DNA of 64,000 nt, taken from Desertivirga xinjiangensis. GTDB taxonomy: Bacteria > Bacteroidota > Bacteroidia > Sphingobacteriales > Sphingobacteriaceae. Positions within the stretch are counted from its first letter, which is position 1, and each line of letters opens with the position of its first letter. Where the stretch lies: NCBI RefSeq assembly GCF_024436435.1, contig NZ_JAFMZP010000010.1, positions 1-64,000 of the forward strand. Reading direction: 5' to 3'. Under the pieces are notes generated by a model. It made no database searches. It was not told the origin of the DNA and worked only from the letters and a program-made list of their open reading frames with translations. Position numbers and translations under genes: made by a program. This document shows, piece after piece, positions 1-8,378 of this stretch.

Positions 1-92
1 AGGCGCCATCCATGATCATAATAGGCATGTCGTGTTTTGCCAAACAGTCTGCACAGTGTAGCTATTCCTTTGCTGGGATAGTCCTGTTTCAT
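1..92 (-). CDS. IS3-family transposase orfB, N-terminal fragment (partial)
   Basis: This frame is open from an ATG at 92-90 to the window edge and encodes about 30 residues beginning MKQDYPSKGIATLCRLFG. The LCRLFG...Y pattern is the usual start of IS3-family orfB, ahead of its DDE integrase core, which would lie left of the window. The ATG overlaps the orfA stop as ATGA, and orfB is in the -1 frame relative to orfA. IS3 elements usually make a fused OrfAB by -1 frameshifting. Here an A-rich run precedes the overlap, but the classic A6G slippery site is absent, so coupled re-initiation is also possible. Confidence 0.7.
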   Translation of the reverse strand, partial: MKQDYPSKGIATLCRLFGKTRHAYYDHGWR

Positions 93-634
93 TTTTGAGA
101 CTGCCTGGCACCAGACTTTTTTCTGATATTGATTTTAAGTTGCTCTTCGGCAATATCAATCAGAGTGTCAAGGGCTTTAATCTTTAGTTCTGCCTCTGCC
201 AGGGCTTGTTGAAGTGCCTGCACCTGATCATTGTCGCTTTTCTTTGATGGTTCAGCCATAAGGGGTGTAGTGGATTTAGTTAGGCTAAGGTCGGCATTTT
301 CTTGTTTAGCTTCTCTAACCCAAGCCCGAACCATATGGGCATTGGTTATCCCAAAAGCAATTTGTACTTCTCTGGCTGTCATTCCTGACTCAATAGCCCG
401 TAAAACACTCCGCTTTTCTGCCGGCTTGTACGTACGCCTTTTATTCGTCCGATACTGATCCGAGCCATAGATCTTCATCCACTCGCTCAACGTTCCTTTG
501 CTCATTCCATAGCGCGCTACTGCTTCTCTTCGTGGCAAGCCTTCTTCAACCAGCTTTACAATCTCTTTGATTAACCGTTTATCAAACGGCTGACCTTTGT
601 TCTCTCGATTTACAAACGTTTCTTTCTGTTCCAT
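89..634 (-). CDS. IS3-family transposase orfA (two helix-turn-helix domains)
   Basis: This 181-residue protein carries two helix-turn-helix segments, at about residues 20-60 (REAVARYGMSKGTLSEW) and 75-110 (AREVQIAFGITNAHMVRAW). A charged, coiled-coil-prone C-terminus (about 135-175) is typical of the leucine-zipper region through which OrfA and OrfAB multimerise. It would bind the terminal inverted repeats of the element. The stop overlaps the orfB start by four bases. A short hairpin (TACAC/GTGTA) directly precedes the start codon. Family assignment is confident; activity depends on an orfB that lies mostly outside the window. Confidence 0.8.
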   Translation of the reverse strand: MEQKETFVNRENKGQPFDKRLIKEIVKLVEEGLPRREAVARYGMSKGTLSEWMKIYGSDQYRTNKRRTYKPAEKRSVLRAIESGMTAREVQIAFGITNAHMVRAWVREAKQENADLSLTKSTTPLMAEPSKKSDNDQVQALQQALAEAELKIKALDTLIDIAEEQLKINIRKKSGARQSQK

Positions 635-864
635 ACACTGTTTTTGTGTATAGCTTTTTTAGGAAGTGACAAAGTGACAGGTACGAGAAAGTGTGACACA
701 GGGCCACGGGTATACGCCTGTAATTACCGGGATAATAGTAAAAAATGGATTTACGTGCAGACCATGTAGAAATTTGCATGGTCACTGCGAATCATCGGAT
801 AACGATTATGCAAGTTAAAAATATCTTCATTATATAGGGTAGAAATACTAGTAGAATGATTTAA

Positions 865-1122
865 TTAAAACAACTCGCTAGTTCCGGATTCTCTGGCTGT
901 GCTGTTACCAGCGTCTGACTTCTCCGTATTATTCATTTCCACTATTATCCCATTGATCTCCGCCTCGGTAGATCGCAACTTGTCCTGGCAAAAATTAATA
1001 AGCACGGCAGCTCTCTTCACCTTAGTGGCTAGCTCGTCAATCGAGACCTGCTCGTTATTAATCAGGTCGTATATTTCTTCCAGCTCCTGGTAAGCCAGCT
1101 CATACGTTAAATTCATTTCCAT
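865..1122 (-). CDS. xseB: Exodeoxyribonuclease VII small subunit
   Basis: This 85-residue acidic, helical protein has the XseB pattern near its start (LTYELAYQELEEIYDLI), followed by IDELATKVKRAAVLINFCQDKL, which forms the helical hairpin that packs on XseA. Exonuclease VII degrades single-stranded DNA to oligonucleotides in mismatch repair and damage processing. The gene overlaps the 3' end of xseA by about 20 bases, so the two are probably translationally coupled. An ATG two codons inside (1116) is an equally good start. The C-terminal 20 residues are polar and probably disordered. Confidence 0.9.
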   Translation of the reverse strand: MEMNLTYELAYQELEEIYDLINNEQVSIDELATKVKRAAVLINFCQDKLRSTEAEINGIIVEMNNTEKSDAGNSTARESGTSELF

Positions 1123-2593
1123 TATAATCAGTTTTATTTTTTACTTCAGTATCTATGAGAAACTGTTGGTGTACAATCTGTAATGAATCTCCTGGGTTAA
1201 CATCTGAAGAGTCAGATATAATCTTTCCATTTTTTTTTATAAGCGCAAATCCGCGCTTTAGTATTTTTTCGGGACTTAAATTCTGGATATTATCCTTTAA
1301 GCTATTTAATTCCCGTTTCTGAAGATCTACCACCTGTGGTAACCTGCTAAGCAATTGCTTTTGAAATGCCAGTGATCTTTGCTTTTCTGCACGGATGATC
1401 TGCTTTGGTATAAAGGTAAAGGTCAGCGCTTTTTCGGCGAGCTCTTTTTCATATCTGTGAAGGAGCAGCTGCGATTTACTGCTTAAGTACAACTGTTTGT
1501 TCTTTAACTGATGTTTTCCAGATACTAATAGTTCGGTGGCCTTGTGAAATATAGTTCTTTGAAAATTACTGAGCTTTACTTGCTTGTTCCTTACCAGACC
1601 CTCTAATGCGAAGTTAAGTTCCCTCTTCATTCTTTGAAAATCATTTCCCTCTTTCCCAAGGAGCTGAATACCCTTGCTTTTAATGCTGGCCGATAAGGAC
1701 AGCAATTGCTTTTCGAAGGAATGGTTACGATCAATGATAAACTGGGCAGCGATACTTGGTGTTTTGGTATGTACACGGGCAAAAAAATCACATATTCCCT
1801 GGTTCATATGATGTCCTATGCCGGTGATCACAGGTATGGGCATACGAGCCAGTTGCAATGCCAGATGATAATCGTCAAAAGGAAGAAAATCTGCAGGAGC
1901 TCCACCACCACGACTGATCACCACAGCGTCATATCTCATACCGGACTGAGTAAGTTTATGCAGCGCCTGGGCTAGGGAAGTGGCCGCACCATATCCATGT
2001 ACTAAAACACTATAGACGTCAACATGAAAGTTATATTGGTACGAATTGCTTTGCAGGCAGTGCATGAAATCGTTATACGCATCCGAGGTCTCTGAAGTCA
2101 GAAGGGCGATGTGTTGAATTACCCTGGGCAAAGGCAAGAGTTTGTTCGGGGTGATATAATTGCCATCCTGTAGCCGAATAATGCCGGGATGATCGGCCAG
2201 CAGCTTTTCAAGCGTCTGTTTACGTTGAAGTTCAATTCCTCCGAGAGTGAGTTGAGCGTCAATCTCACAAAGTACCAGGCTTAGGCCATATACAGGATGA
2301 TAGTTAACGGATACCCTTAAGCCTATTTTTATTCCCTCGATAAACTTCTGTCCTGTTACTTTTTCGAAGTCGGAAATAGCTGTAGTTCCCTCGCCGTAGA
2401 AGGCACAGCCTTTGACCTGCGCAACCTTAACACCGCGCTCCAATTCGAGCAGCTCAAAATAGATATGAGAACCGGTTCTTCTTATGCCAGCAACCTCGGC
2501 TCTGATCCAGTAAGAAGCGGGAAAACCACCTCTTAGCTGATTCTGAATGCGCAAGAGCAGCTGCTTTAAACCTATGTAAGATTGAACCGGCAT
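1100..2593 (-). CDS. xseA: Exodeoxyribonuclease VII large subunit
   Basis: The 497-residue catalytic subunit of exonuclease VII. It has an N-terminal OB-fold (about 8-110), a central nuclease domain with the conserved SRGGG at 227-231 and GIGHHMNQ at 258-265, and a long helical C-terminal region (about 290-440) that binds XseB. The length is somewhat above the 450-460 typical of proteobacteria. It is first in a two-gene xseA-xseB unit. A TATCTTTG promoter box ends only four bases before the ATG, suggesting a leaderless or nearly leaderless mRNA. Confidence 0.93.
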   Translation of the reverse strand: MPVQSYIGLKQLLLRIQNQLRGGFPASYWIRAEVAGIRRTGSHIYFELLELERGVKVAQVKGCAFYGEGTTAISDFEKVTGQKFIEGIKIGLRVSVNYHPVYGLSLVLCEIDAQLTLGGIELQRKQTLEKLLADHPGIIRLQDGNYITPNKLLPLPRVIQHIALLTSETSDAYNDFMHCLQSNSYQYNFHVDVYSVLVHGYGAATSLAQALHKLTQSGMRYDAVVISRGGGAPADFLPFDDYHLALQLARMPIPVITGIGHHMNQGICDFFARVHTKTPSIAAQFIIDRNHSFEKQLLSLSASIKSKGIQLLGKEGNDFQRMKRELNFALEGLVRNKQVKLSNFQRTIFHKATELLVSGKHQLKNKQLYLSSKSQLLLHRYEKELAEKALTFTFIPKQIIRAEKQRSLAFQKQLLSRLPQVVDLQKRELNSLKDNIQNLSPEKILKRGFALIKKNGKIISDSSDVNPGDSLQIVHQQFLIDTEVKNKTDYNGNEFNV

Positions 2594-2597
2594 TTTT

Positions 2598-2605
2598 CAA
2601 AGATA
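2598..2605 (-). promoter_or_regulatory. Candidate -7 promoter element for xseA
   Basis: TATCTTTG on the minus strand matches the Bacteroidota -7 consensus TAnnTTTG. Only four bases separate it from the xseA ATG, so the transcription start would fall on or next to the start codon. No clear TTTG -33 element is seen at the usual distance. Confidence 0.5.
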
Positions 2606-2615
2606 AACGATAAGA

Positions 2616-2834
2616 CTATTGTTCCTGCATTTCTCCTGAATCCATTTTAAGCAGATGTTCCCTTAGTTCTAAAAGATGCCAGTAGCATGGATTTGTTGTT
2701 CCCCTGGCTTTCACCTGCGCAATACCCGTTGTTAAAAAAAGCTGAACATCCGTAATCCTGACAGCCCTGTTTATCTGTACTTCTTTAGGTAATTCGCGGC
2801 CTTTAAAAAATTCTTCTAGTTCCTCAATAGTCAT
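2616..2834 (-). CDS. Small conserved protein, DUF6965-like
   Basis: A 72-residue cytoplasmic protein beginning MTIEELEEFFKGRELP. The pattern (acidic EELEEFF start, then I..V..FL and a C-terminal L.EL..HLL helix) resembles the DUF6965 family of small Bacteroidota proteins, whose role is unknown. It has no signal peptide or metal-binding motif. It lies just upstream of xseA on the same strand (22 bases apart), but each gene has its own -7-like box, so they may be transcribed separately. The family name is from memory of its pattern and is moderately sure; the gene itself is well supported. Confidence 0.65.
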   Translation of the reverse strand: MTIEELEEFFKGRELPKEVQINRAVRITDVQLFLTTGIAQVKARGTTNPCYWHLLELREHLLKMDSGEMQEQ

Positions 2835-2838
2835 CTCA

Positions 2839-2846
2839 CAAATTTA
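2839..2846 (-). promoter_or_regulatory. Candidate -7 promoter element for the DUF6965-like gene
   Basis: TAAATTTG on the minus strand fits TAnnTTTG and ends four bases before the ATG at 2834, the same spacing as at xseA. This again points to a leaderless start. Confidence 0.45.
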
Positions 2847-3030
2847 AAAATCTTTATCGCAGTTCGCTTGCCGAGTTTCAAATTGCGTTCCTTTTCAAAA
2901 TGAGAGATAATAAACAGCTGCACTTTACGTCATTGGAATAGAAAACAGATTTCAATATTATCGTTATGTTAAAACAAAATGCGATGTTTGTCATTCTTCT
3001 TTCTCGAATCAATTAAAGATCAATACAATA

Positions 3031-3645
3031 ATGGCCGAAACAATTACCTCTATAATGAGTGCTGTCACTTTAACTGCCGATAAACCGGTTGAAGGGAATA
3101 GTCAGCTCAGTGAGGAAAAGGTATTTGAAGAGCTGTTTAGAAAATACTACTCCAGGCTTTCTGTCTTTGCCAATAAGTTCGTTAACGATCTACAGGTATC
3201 AGAGGAAATTGTGTCTGATACTTTCACTTATCTTTGGGCTCAAAAAGACTTTTTGAAATTTAACAGTTCTGCCAATGCCTATCTATATAGGATGGTTCAG
3301 AATCGTTGTCTTAATTACCTCAAACACAAAAAGATTGAAAGCGAATATGTAAACTATTTGGCGAGGCATAACATGCTCTCAGAAATTCCGGAAGTAAGTA
3401 GAAATCCTTATCAGGAAAAAGAGCTGGCTGAACAGATACAGAAGGCTATCCAAGACTTACCGGAAAAATGCAGGGAAGTTTTTAAACTTAGCAGGTTTGA
3501 ACAACTAAAAAATAAGGAGATCGCTCAGCAACTGAATATATCACCTAAAACAGTTGAACGTCACATGACCATAGCACTAGAAAGAATGCGAGCCTGTTTG
3601 AAGCATTTATTTGTTTTTTTGCTGATGGTATTCGGGGGCGTATAA
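3031..3645 (+). CDS. ECF RNA polymerase sigma factor (FecI-type, Bacteroidota expansion)
   Basis: A 204-residue sigma-70-family ECF factor. Region 2 spans about 28-100 (FEELFRKYYSRLSVFANKF and a DTFTYLWAQKDF segment). Region 4 spans about 140-195 (LPEKCREVFKLSRFE, then the helix-turn-helix NKEIAQQLNISPKTVERHM). It would direct RNA polymerase to the SusC/SusD genes downstream. The next gene encodes its FecR anti-sigma partner, so the three-part layout sigma/FecR/SusC implies induction when the outer-membrane receptor is loaded. A hydrophobic C-terminal tail (about 192-204) is slightly unusual but common in this expansion family. Confidence 0.93.
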   Translation: MAETITSIMSAVTLTADKPVEGNSQLSEEKVFEELFRKYYSRLSVFANKFVNDLQVSEEIVSDTFTYLWAQKDFLKFNSSANAYLYRMVQNRCLNYLKHKKIESEYVNYLARHNMLSEIPEVSRNPYQEKELAEQIQKAIQDLPEKCREVFKLSRFEQLKNKEIAQQLNISPKTVERHMTIALERMRACLKHLFVFLLMVFGGV

Positions 3646-3763
3646 CTTACTATGCATCTCAGACGCATACGTAAGGCGTTTGAAGAAGATCGAAAAGATA
3701 AAAAATCAATTTTTTAAAAGAATTTTGGGGGTTTTGGTCTTTTTAATTGTCTTATAGACGTTA

Positions 3764-4813
3764 ATGAACGAGACCGTTAAAAACCTATTAGTAAAATACA
3801 TCACCGGTCAGGCCGACGAGACTGAATCTGCTGAAGTAAAGGAGTGGATTAGGAGCAAGCCTGAGCATGAGAAGTATTATATTGAGCTTTATGAAGCCTG
3901 GCATAACAGTTTTTATGCCAATCAGGATCTTATCGATGTTGACCAGGCCTATTTATCTTTCCTGAAAAAAACAACAATACCTTTTTATAAAAAAACAACA
4001 TTCTGGTCAAAAATGGCCGTTGCAGCTTGCCTTATGCTGGCTTGTATTGCCGGTCTCTATCGTTATCAAAAAAATAGAGCATTTGACTCGATGGTGACGC
4101 TGAGTGTTCCCAAGGGTGCAAAAAGAAAACTAACGTTACCTGATGGCAGCCTGGTTTGGGTAAATGCGGGTAGCCAGATTACTTACTCGAAAAACTTTGG
4201 AGAAAAAAACAGAACTATTTACTTGAAAGGGGAAGCCTATTTTGATATTGCACCTGCCAAAACGAACATTCCCTTCCTGGTTAAAACAGATCGGTTTACT
4301 ATAAGAGACGTAGGGACAGTGTTTAATGTTAAAGCCTATCCTGATGAAAACGTGTTCGAAACTGCTGTAGTCGAAGGTAAGGTTTCGGTTGAAGGCAAGA
4401 TAAATCAAAGATCAGGATCTGAAAGCAAGGTTTTCCTTGATGCAAACCAGGTGCTGAGTATAAATACTCATCGTGTAAACGCTCAGCACTCAAGTCCTGA
4501 ACTTAATAAGCATTTGCATGCTGAACCTGTGAAAGTATTACAGATAGATCCGCAGGAAGTAAACGAGTATAATGGTTGGAAAGAAGATGTACTTGTATTT
4601 GACGGGGACACTTTTGAAGATATTATGCGGGTTCTTGAAAGGCGTTATGATGTAAAGATTTTGATTGCGGATGAGTCGCTGAAAAATTTGAAATATGTCG
4701 GAACTTTTAAAAACATACGAAGTATTTCGGCAGTTCTAAAAGTAATAGAAGAAACAACTCCAATAACCTGTCACACAGAGGGATCACAGATCACAATCGA
4801 TAAAGACCAATAA
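3764..4813 (+). CDS. FecR-family anti-sigma factor with DUF4974 domain
   Basis: A 349-residue inner-membrane regulator. The cytoplasmic N-terminal segment (about 1-80, with the VKYITGQADETESAEVKEW pattern) should hold the sigma factor. One transmembrane helix lies at about 83-100. The periplasmic FecR domain (about 112-212) has VPKGAKRKLTLPDGSLVWVN and GEAYFDI, and a C-terminal DUF4974 domain (about 270-345) follows. In the FecIR model, contact with the STN domain of the cognate SusC-type receptor triggers release of the sigma factor. It is 118 bases downstream of the sigma gene and 163 bases ahead of the receptor gene. Confidence 0.93.
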   Translation: MNETVKNLLVKYITGQADETESAEVKEWIRSKPEHEKYYIELYEAWHNSFYANQDLIDVDQAYLSFLKKTTIPFYKKTTFWSKMAVAACLMLACIAGLYRYQKNRAFDSMVTLSVPKGAKRKLTLPDGSLVWVNAGSQITYSKNFGEKNRTIYLKGEAYFDIAPAKTNIPFLVKTDRFTIRDVGTVFNVKAYPDENVFETAVVEGKVSVEGKINQRSGSESKVFLDANQVLSINTHRVNAQHSSPELNKHLHAEPVKVLQIDPQEVNEYNGWKEDVLVFDGDTFEDIMRVLERRYDVKILIADESLKNLKYVGTFKNIRSISAVLKVIEETTPITCHTEGSQITIDKDQ

Positions 4814-4976
4814 TCTTATTTGACTAATTAATCATAAACTAAACAATTAAGTATGACTTAAAAAAAGGAAAACTAAAAAAACCGGGATGCGCTAACACCC
4901 CGGAATCTTCTAAAAATTAAATAGCTAATACCCAGAGCTTGGGGAAGCACAGTATTAACTAATAATTCTCAAATCT

Positions 4977-7900
4977 ATGATTTTTTCGTGTAGAATTTCT
5001 CTATTCGCTGTTCCTGCATGGCGAAAAATATTAAAAGCTATGAAGCTTATTACTATTTTGATATTCACCGGCATCATGCAGATACATGCCGCTGTTTATT
5101 CTCAAAAGAACTTTAACCTCAATGAAACCAGGACAACGGTTAAAGAAATGTTTAAAAAGATTGAAAAGAGCAGTGACTATACGGTTTTTTACCGTCAGGA
5201 TCAGGTCAATCTTAATCAGCAGATTTCTGTGTTTGCAGAGAATGCCGGTATTGAGTCGGTTATGCAACAGGTTCTCAAAGGACAGCCGCTTGCCTTTGAG
5301 CTGATAGAGCAAATGATTGTTATCAAAGCGGCTAATAGCGAATCTAAGGATTATACGGTTACAGGTACAGTAACGTCAACCACGGGTGAGCCTTTGCCTG
5401 GTGCAAGTGTTATTGTGAAAGGAACTACTCGTGGAGCTTCAACAGATATCGACGGTAATTTTTCTTTGAGTATTCCGGGAGATGCGCCGGTCACTTTAGT
5501 TGTTAAGTATCTAGGCTTTACTGATAAGGAGGTTTCTGTAAGTCCGGGACAGGCGAGAATTGGTATTACTTTAAGCGAAGATGCTGCTGCACTTGATGAA
5601 GTAGTGGTAATCGGGTATGGCGCTGTTAAAAAGCGGGATCTTACGGGAGCGGTGTCTTCTGTTAAAGCTGAAGATATTACTCGCGTTCCGACCCATAACG
5701 CTGCAGAAGCTATACAGGGAAGGATATCGGGAGCTGATATAGTTAGGTCTTCCGGCGAGCCAGGGGCTGGTACTAATATTGTTATTAGGGGGACTCGATC
5801 CATCGCAGATAGAGATGATTTGAATGAGAGGAATGCTCCATTGTATATTATTGACGGTTTTCAGGGAGGGGATATAAGCACTTTGGACCCGAATGATATT
5901 GAGTCGATTGATGTGTTAAAAGATGCATCTTCTACTGCAATTTACGGCTCGCAGGGTGGCAATGGTGTGATCATTGTGACTACAAAGAAAGGTGTGGCAG
6001 GTAAAACTAAGGTTAGTTACAATGCTTATGCAGGTGTTAGCGATTACCGTTTTCCCAAATTAAAAACTGGTGACGATTATGTTCGCCTTAGGAGAGAAGC
6101 CGGGGTTACCAGAGGAATCTGGGCCAGTCCGGAGGATGACAGGAATGTATTTGCTGAAACTGGAGAGTTCGATGCCTATCAGAATGGCCAGTGGATCGAC
6201 TGGCATGACCTGATCATCCAGAATGGCTATCAGCAAAGCCATAACGTAACAGTAAATGGCGGTTCTGAAAGAACAAGAATCATCGGTTCCCTGGGTTATT
6301 TTAAGGAGACTGGGATGTTGCGTAGCAGTGATTTTAACAGATATACCGGGCGCTTCAATATAGATCAAGTTGTAAATAAATGGGCGAAAGCCGGTGTGCA
6401 AACTCAAATAACTTATTCAAGACAGCATCTTAGAAATGATCCTCTTGGACAAGTGATGTCCGTTGCACCTTTGGGTACTGCTTACGACGAAAACGGACAA
6501 GTAGACCTTTATCCACTTTTGTCTGCTGGTGAGGCGGCCGGTTCAATAAGCCCCTTGGCGGATGAAGCTTCTGATTTTGTTGCCAGAGATCAAAATTTGC
6601 GAACGAACATCAGGGCTAACGGTTATATTGAATTGACACCAATTAAAGGCCTGACGTTCAAGTCCAATCTAGCCACCGTATTCAATTTTAACAAACGTGG
6701 TATTTTCAATGGAGGAGAGTCATTAGACAGATATACCACCGGGTTTTCTGAAGCATCTGTCACCAATGAATTCAATCGTTTTATAAACTGGGATAATGTC
6801 TTGACATACACCAGGGAAATGCAGGATCATACGGTTACCTTGACAGGTATTACAAGCTATATACAAAGTGACGCAGATGAAACCTTCGCGCAGGGTGTAA
6901 GGCAAGTGCTTTCTTCTCAATTGTTTTATAACCTTGGTTCAACAAGCGCGGACGCTGGAGCGAGGGATATTTCTACTGAATATGTAGGATGGACCAATAT
7001 GGCTTACGCAGGAAGGCTGAATTACAGTTACAAAGGGCGGTACTTATTTACAGCTTCCGGTCGTTTTGATGGTGCATCCCGTTTATCTGCCGGGAAGAAA
7101 TGGGATTTCTTTCCTTCTTTAGCTCTAGGCTGGAATATCAGTGATGAAAGTTTTTTCAGCCCGCTGAAGTCAACCTTCTCAAACCTTAAACTTCGAGCAA
7201 GTTATGGCGCTTCGGGTAATTTCAATATAGATCCTTATGATACCCAAAGCCTTTTAACTCCGCTAAGCAGAATGGGATTTGGAGACGTTGCAGCACCCAG
7301 TTATCAGTTTGAGGGCACAGTAGCAAATGCGAATCTAACCTGGGAAAGATCAACTTCCACCAATATTGGATTAGATCTTGGGTTATTGAATAACCGGGTA
7401 AGTGCTTCAATGGAGTTTTACAATACAGTTACAAGCGATATTCTGCTTCCGAGAAATCTTCCCTTCTCATCTGGAGTTGGTAGTATATTTCAAAACATAG
7501 CTGAAACTAAAAACAGAGGTATCGAGCTCACTATAAATTCTACCAACATCCAGAAACCAGATTTCCGCTGGTCCTCCACCCTTACATTTGCCAGAAACAA
7601 AGAAAAGATCACAGAGCTAATTAATGGAATAGATATTATCGCAGCCTCAGGACAGGAAGAGAATTCGCTCTTGCTAGGTCGACCAATCAGCTCATTTTAT
7701 ACTTACCGCAAGTTGGGAATTTGGCAGACGGATGAATTGGCTACGGCCTCCAGTTATAAATTTGGTTCGACAGCTTTTCAGCCAGGGGATATAAAGCTAG
7801 CCGACCTCAATGGTGATTTTATTATTGATGCTAAAGATCTGACCTATATTGGCTCGACAGTGCCTGACTGGATCGGAGGTTTCCAGAATACATTTAGCTA

Positions 7901-8336
7901 CAAAAATTTTGATCTGAATCTATTCCTGATTGCAAGGGTGGGACAGACTATTGATGCAGAGTTTCTGGGAAGATACAATCCATCGGGCATAGGCAATACC
8001 TATGCTGTGATAAACTATTGGACGCCTGAAAATCCAAGTAATGATTACCCTCGTCCTCTTTATGGACAACCTTTGACTAATTATACGGGCTATCAGACTC
8101 TTACTTATGTTGATGGATCGTACTTTAAACTCAGGAATGTGACCCTAGGATATACCTTGCCGAAACGGATAACTGATAAGATATCTGCAGGAAGAGTGAG
8201 GATTTATGCCACGGGTTCTAATATTTTCACTATTGCAAAAAACGACTTGTTGAAGGGATATGATCCAGAAGGAGGAGGTTCAGAATCATCACCTTTAAGC
8301 CGTCAGTTTGTACTGGGTGTAAACTTTGATTTATAG
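4977..8336 (+). CDS. SusC/RagA-type TonB-linked outer-membrane transporter with STN domain
   Basis: A 1119-residue outer-membrane transducer/transporter. After a signal peptide (a second in-frame ATG at 5040 starts MKLITILIFTG) come an STN signalling domain (about 48-117), a carboxypeptidase-regulatory-like beta-sandwich (about 125-205, GEPLPGASVIVKGTTRG), a TonB plug (about 215-335, with DPNDIESIDVLKDASSTAIYG) and a beta-barrel ending in aromatic or hydrophobic FDL. It would import a glycan or peptide together with the SusD lipoprotein encoded next. The STN domain links it to the FecR/sigma pair upstream. No hydrolase lies nearby, so the substrate cannot be named. Confidence 0.95.
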   Translation: MIFSCRISLFAVPAWRKILKAMKLITILIFTGIMQIHAAVYSQKNFNLNETRTTVKEMFKKIEKSSDYTVFYRQDQVNLNQQISVFAENAGIESVMQQVLKGQPLAFELIEQMIVIKAANSESKDYTVTGTVTSTTGEPLPGASVIVKGTTRGASTDIDGNFSLSIPGDAPVTLVVKYLGFTDKEVSVSPGQARIGITLSEDAAALDEVVVIGYGAVKKRDLTGAVSSVKAEDITRVPTHNAAEAIQGRISGADIVRSSGEPGAGTNIVIRGTRSIADRDDLNERNAPLYIIDGFQGGDISTLDPNDIESIDVLKDASSTAIYGSQGGNGVIIVTTKKGVAGKTKVSYNAYAGVSDYRFPKLKTGDDYVRLRREAGVTRGIWASPEDDRNVFAETGEFDAYQNGQWIDWHDLIIQNGYQQSHNVTVNGGSERTRIIGSLGYFKETGMLRSSDFNRYTGRFNIDQVVNKWAKAGVQTQITYSRQHLRNDPLGQVMSVAPLGTAYDENGQVDLYPLLSAGEAAGSISPLADEASDFVARDQNLRTNIRANGYIELTPIKGLTFKSNLATVFNFNKRGIFNGGESLDRYTTGFSEASVTNEFNRFINWDNVLTYTREMQDHTVTLTGITSYIQSDADETFAQGVRQVLSSQLFYNLGSTSADAGARDISTEYVGWTNMAYAGRLNYSYKGRYLFTASGRFDGASRLSAGKKWDFFPSLALGWNISDESFFSPLKSTFSNLKLRASYGASGNFNIDPYDTQSLLTPLSRMGFGDVAAPSYQFEGTVANANLTWERSTSTNIGLDLGLLNNRVSASMEFYNTVTSDILLPRNLPFSSGVGSIFQNIAETKNRGIELTINSTNIQKPDFRWSSTLTFARNKEKITELINGIDIIAASGQEENSLLLGRPISSFYTYRKLGIWQTDELATASSYKFGSTAFQPGDIKLADLNGDFIIDAKDLTYIGSTVPDWIGGFQNTFSYKNFDLNLFLIARVGQTIDAEFLGRYNPSGIGNTYAVINYWTPENPSNDYPRPLYGQPLTNYTGYQTLTYVDGSYFKLRNVTLGYTLPKRITDKISAGRVRIYATGSNIFTIAKNDLLKGYDPEGGGSESSPLSRQFVLGVNFDL

Positions 8337-8378
8337 TATGCGATTTTATGATCTTAAACTTATATTATAGAGAATCTT

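Larger units (their letters stand above)
1..700 (-). mobile_element. IS3-family insertion sequence (IS150-like), partial, cut by window edge
   Basis: Two consecutive minus-strand reading frames form an orfA/orfB transposase pair, with orfB running off the left edge. The 181-residue orfA with two helix-turn-helix units fits the IS150 subgroup better than the short IS3 orfA type. The outer end is not proven. A likely left end lies near 690-700, where GTGTGACACA is read, with repeated GTGAC words at 666-680 that could be transposase-binding sites. The other end and the target duplication are outside the window, so whether the element is intact cannot be judged. Confidence 0.75.

Noticed and set aside
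582-785. 67-codon minus-strand ORF at the outer end of the IS element
   Set aside because: Spans the likely IS end and the orfA start in another frame; no transposase similarity.
4880-4904. CCGGG...CCCGG hairpin before the SusC gene as terminator
   Set aside because: Short stem without a T-run, inside a continuous regulatory locus; could be an RNA-stability element but evidence is too weak.
5351-5803. 150-codon antisense ORF inside the SusC-type gene
   Set aside because: Antisense shadow of conserved plug/regulatory domains; Val/Thr/Ser-rich composition, no promoter.
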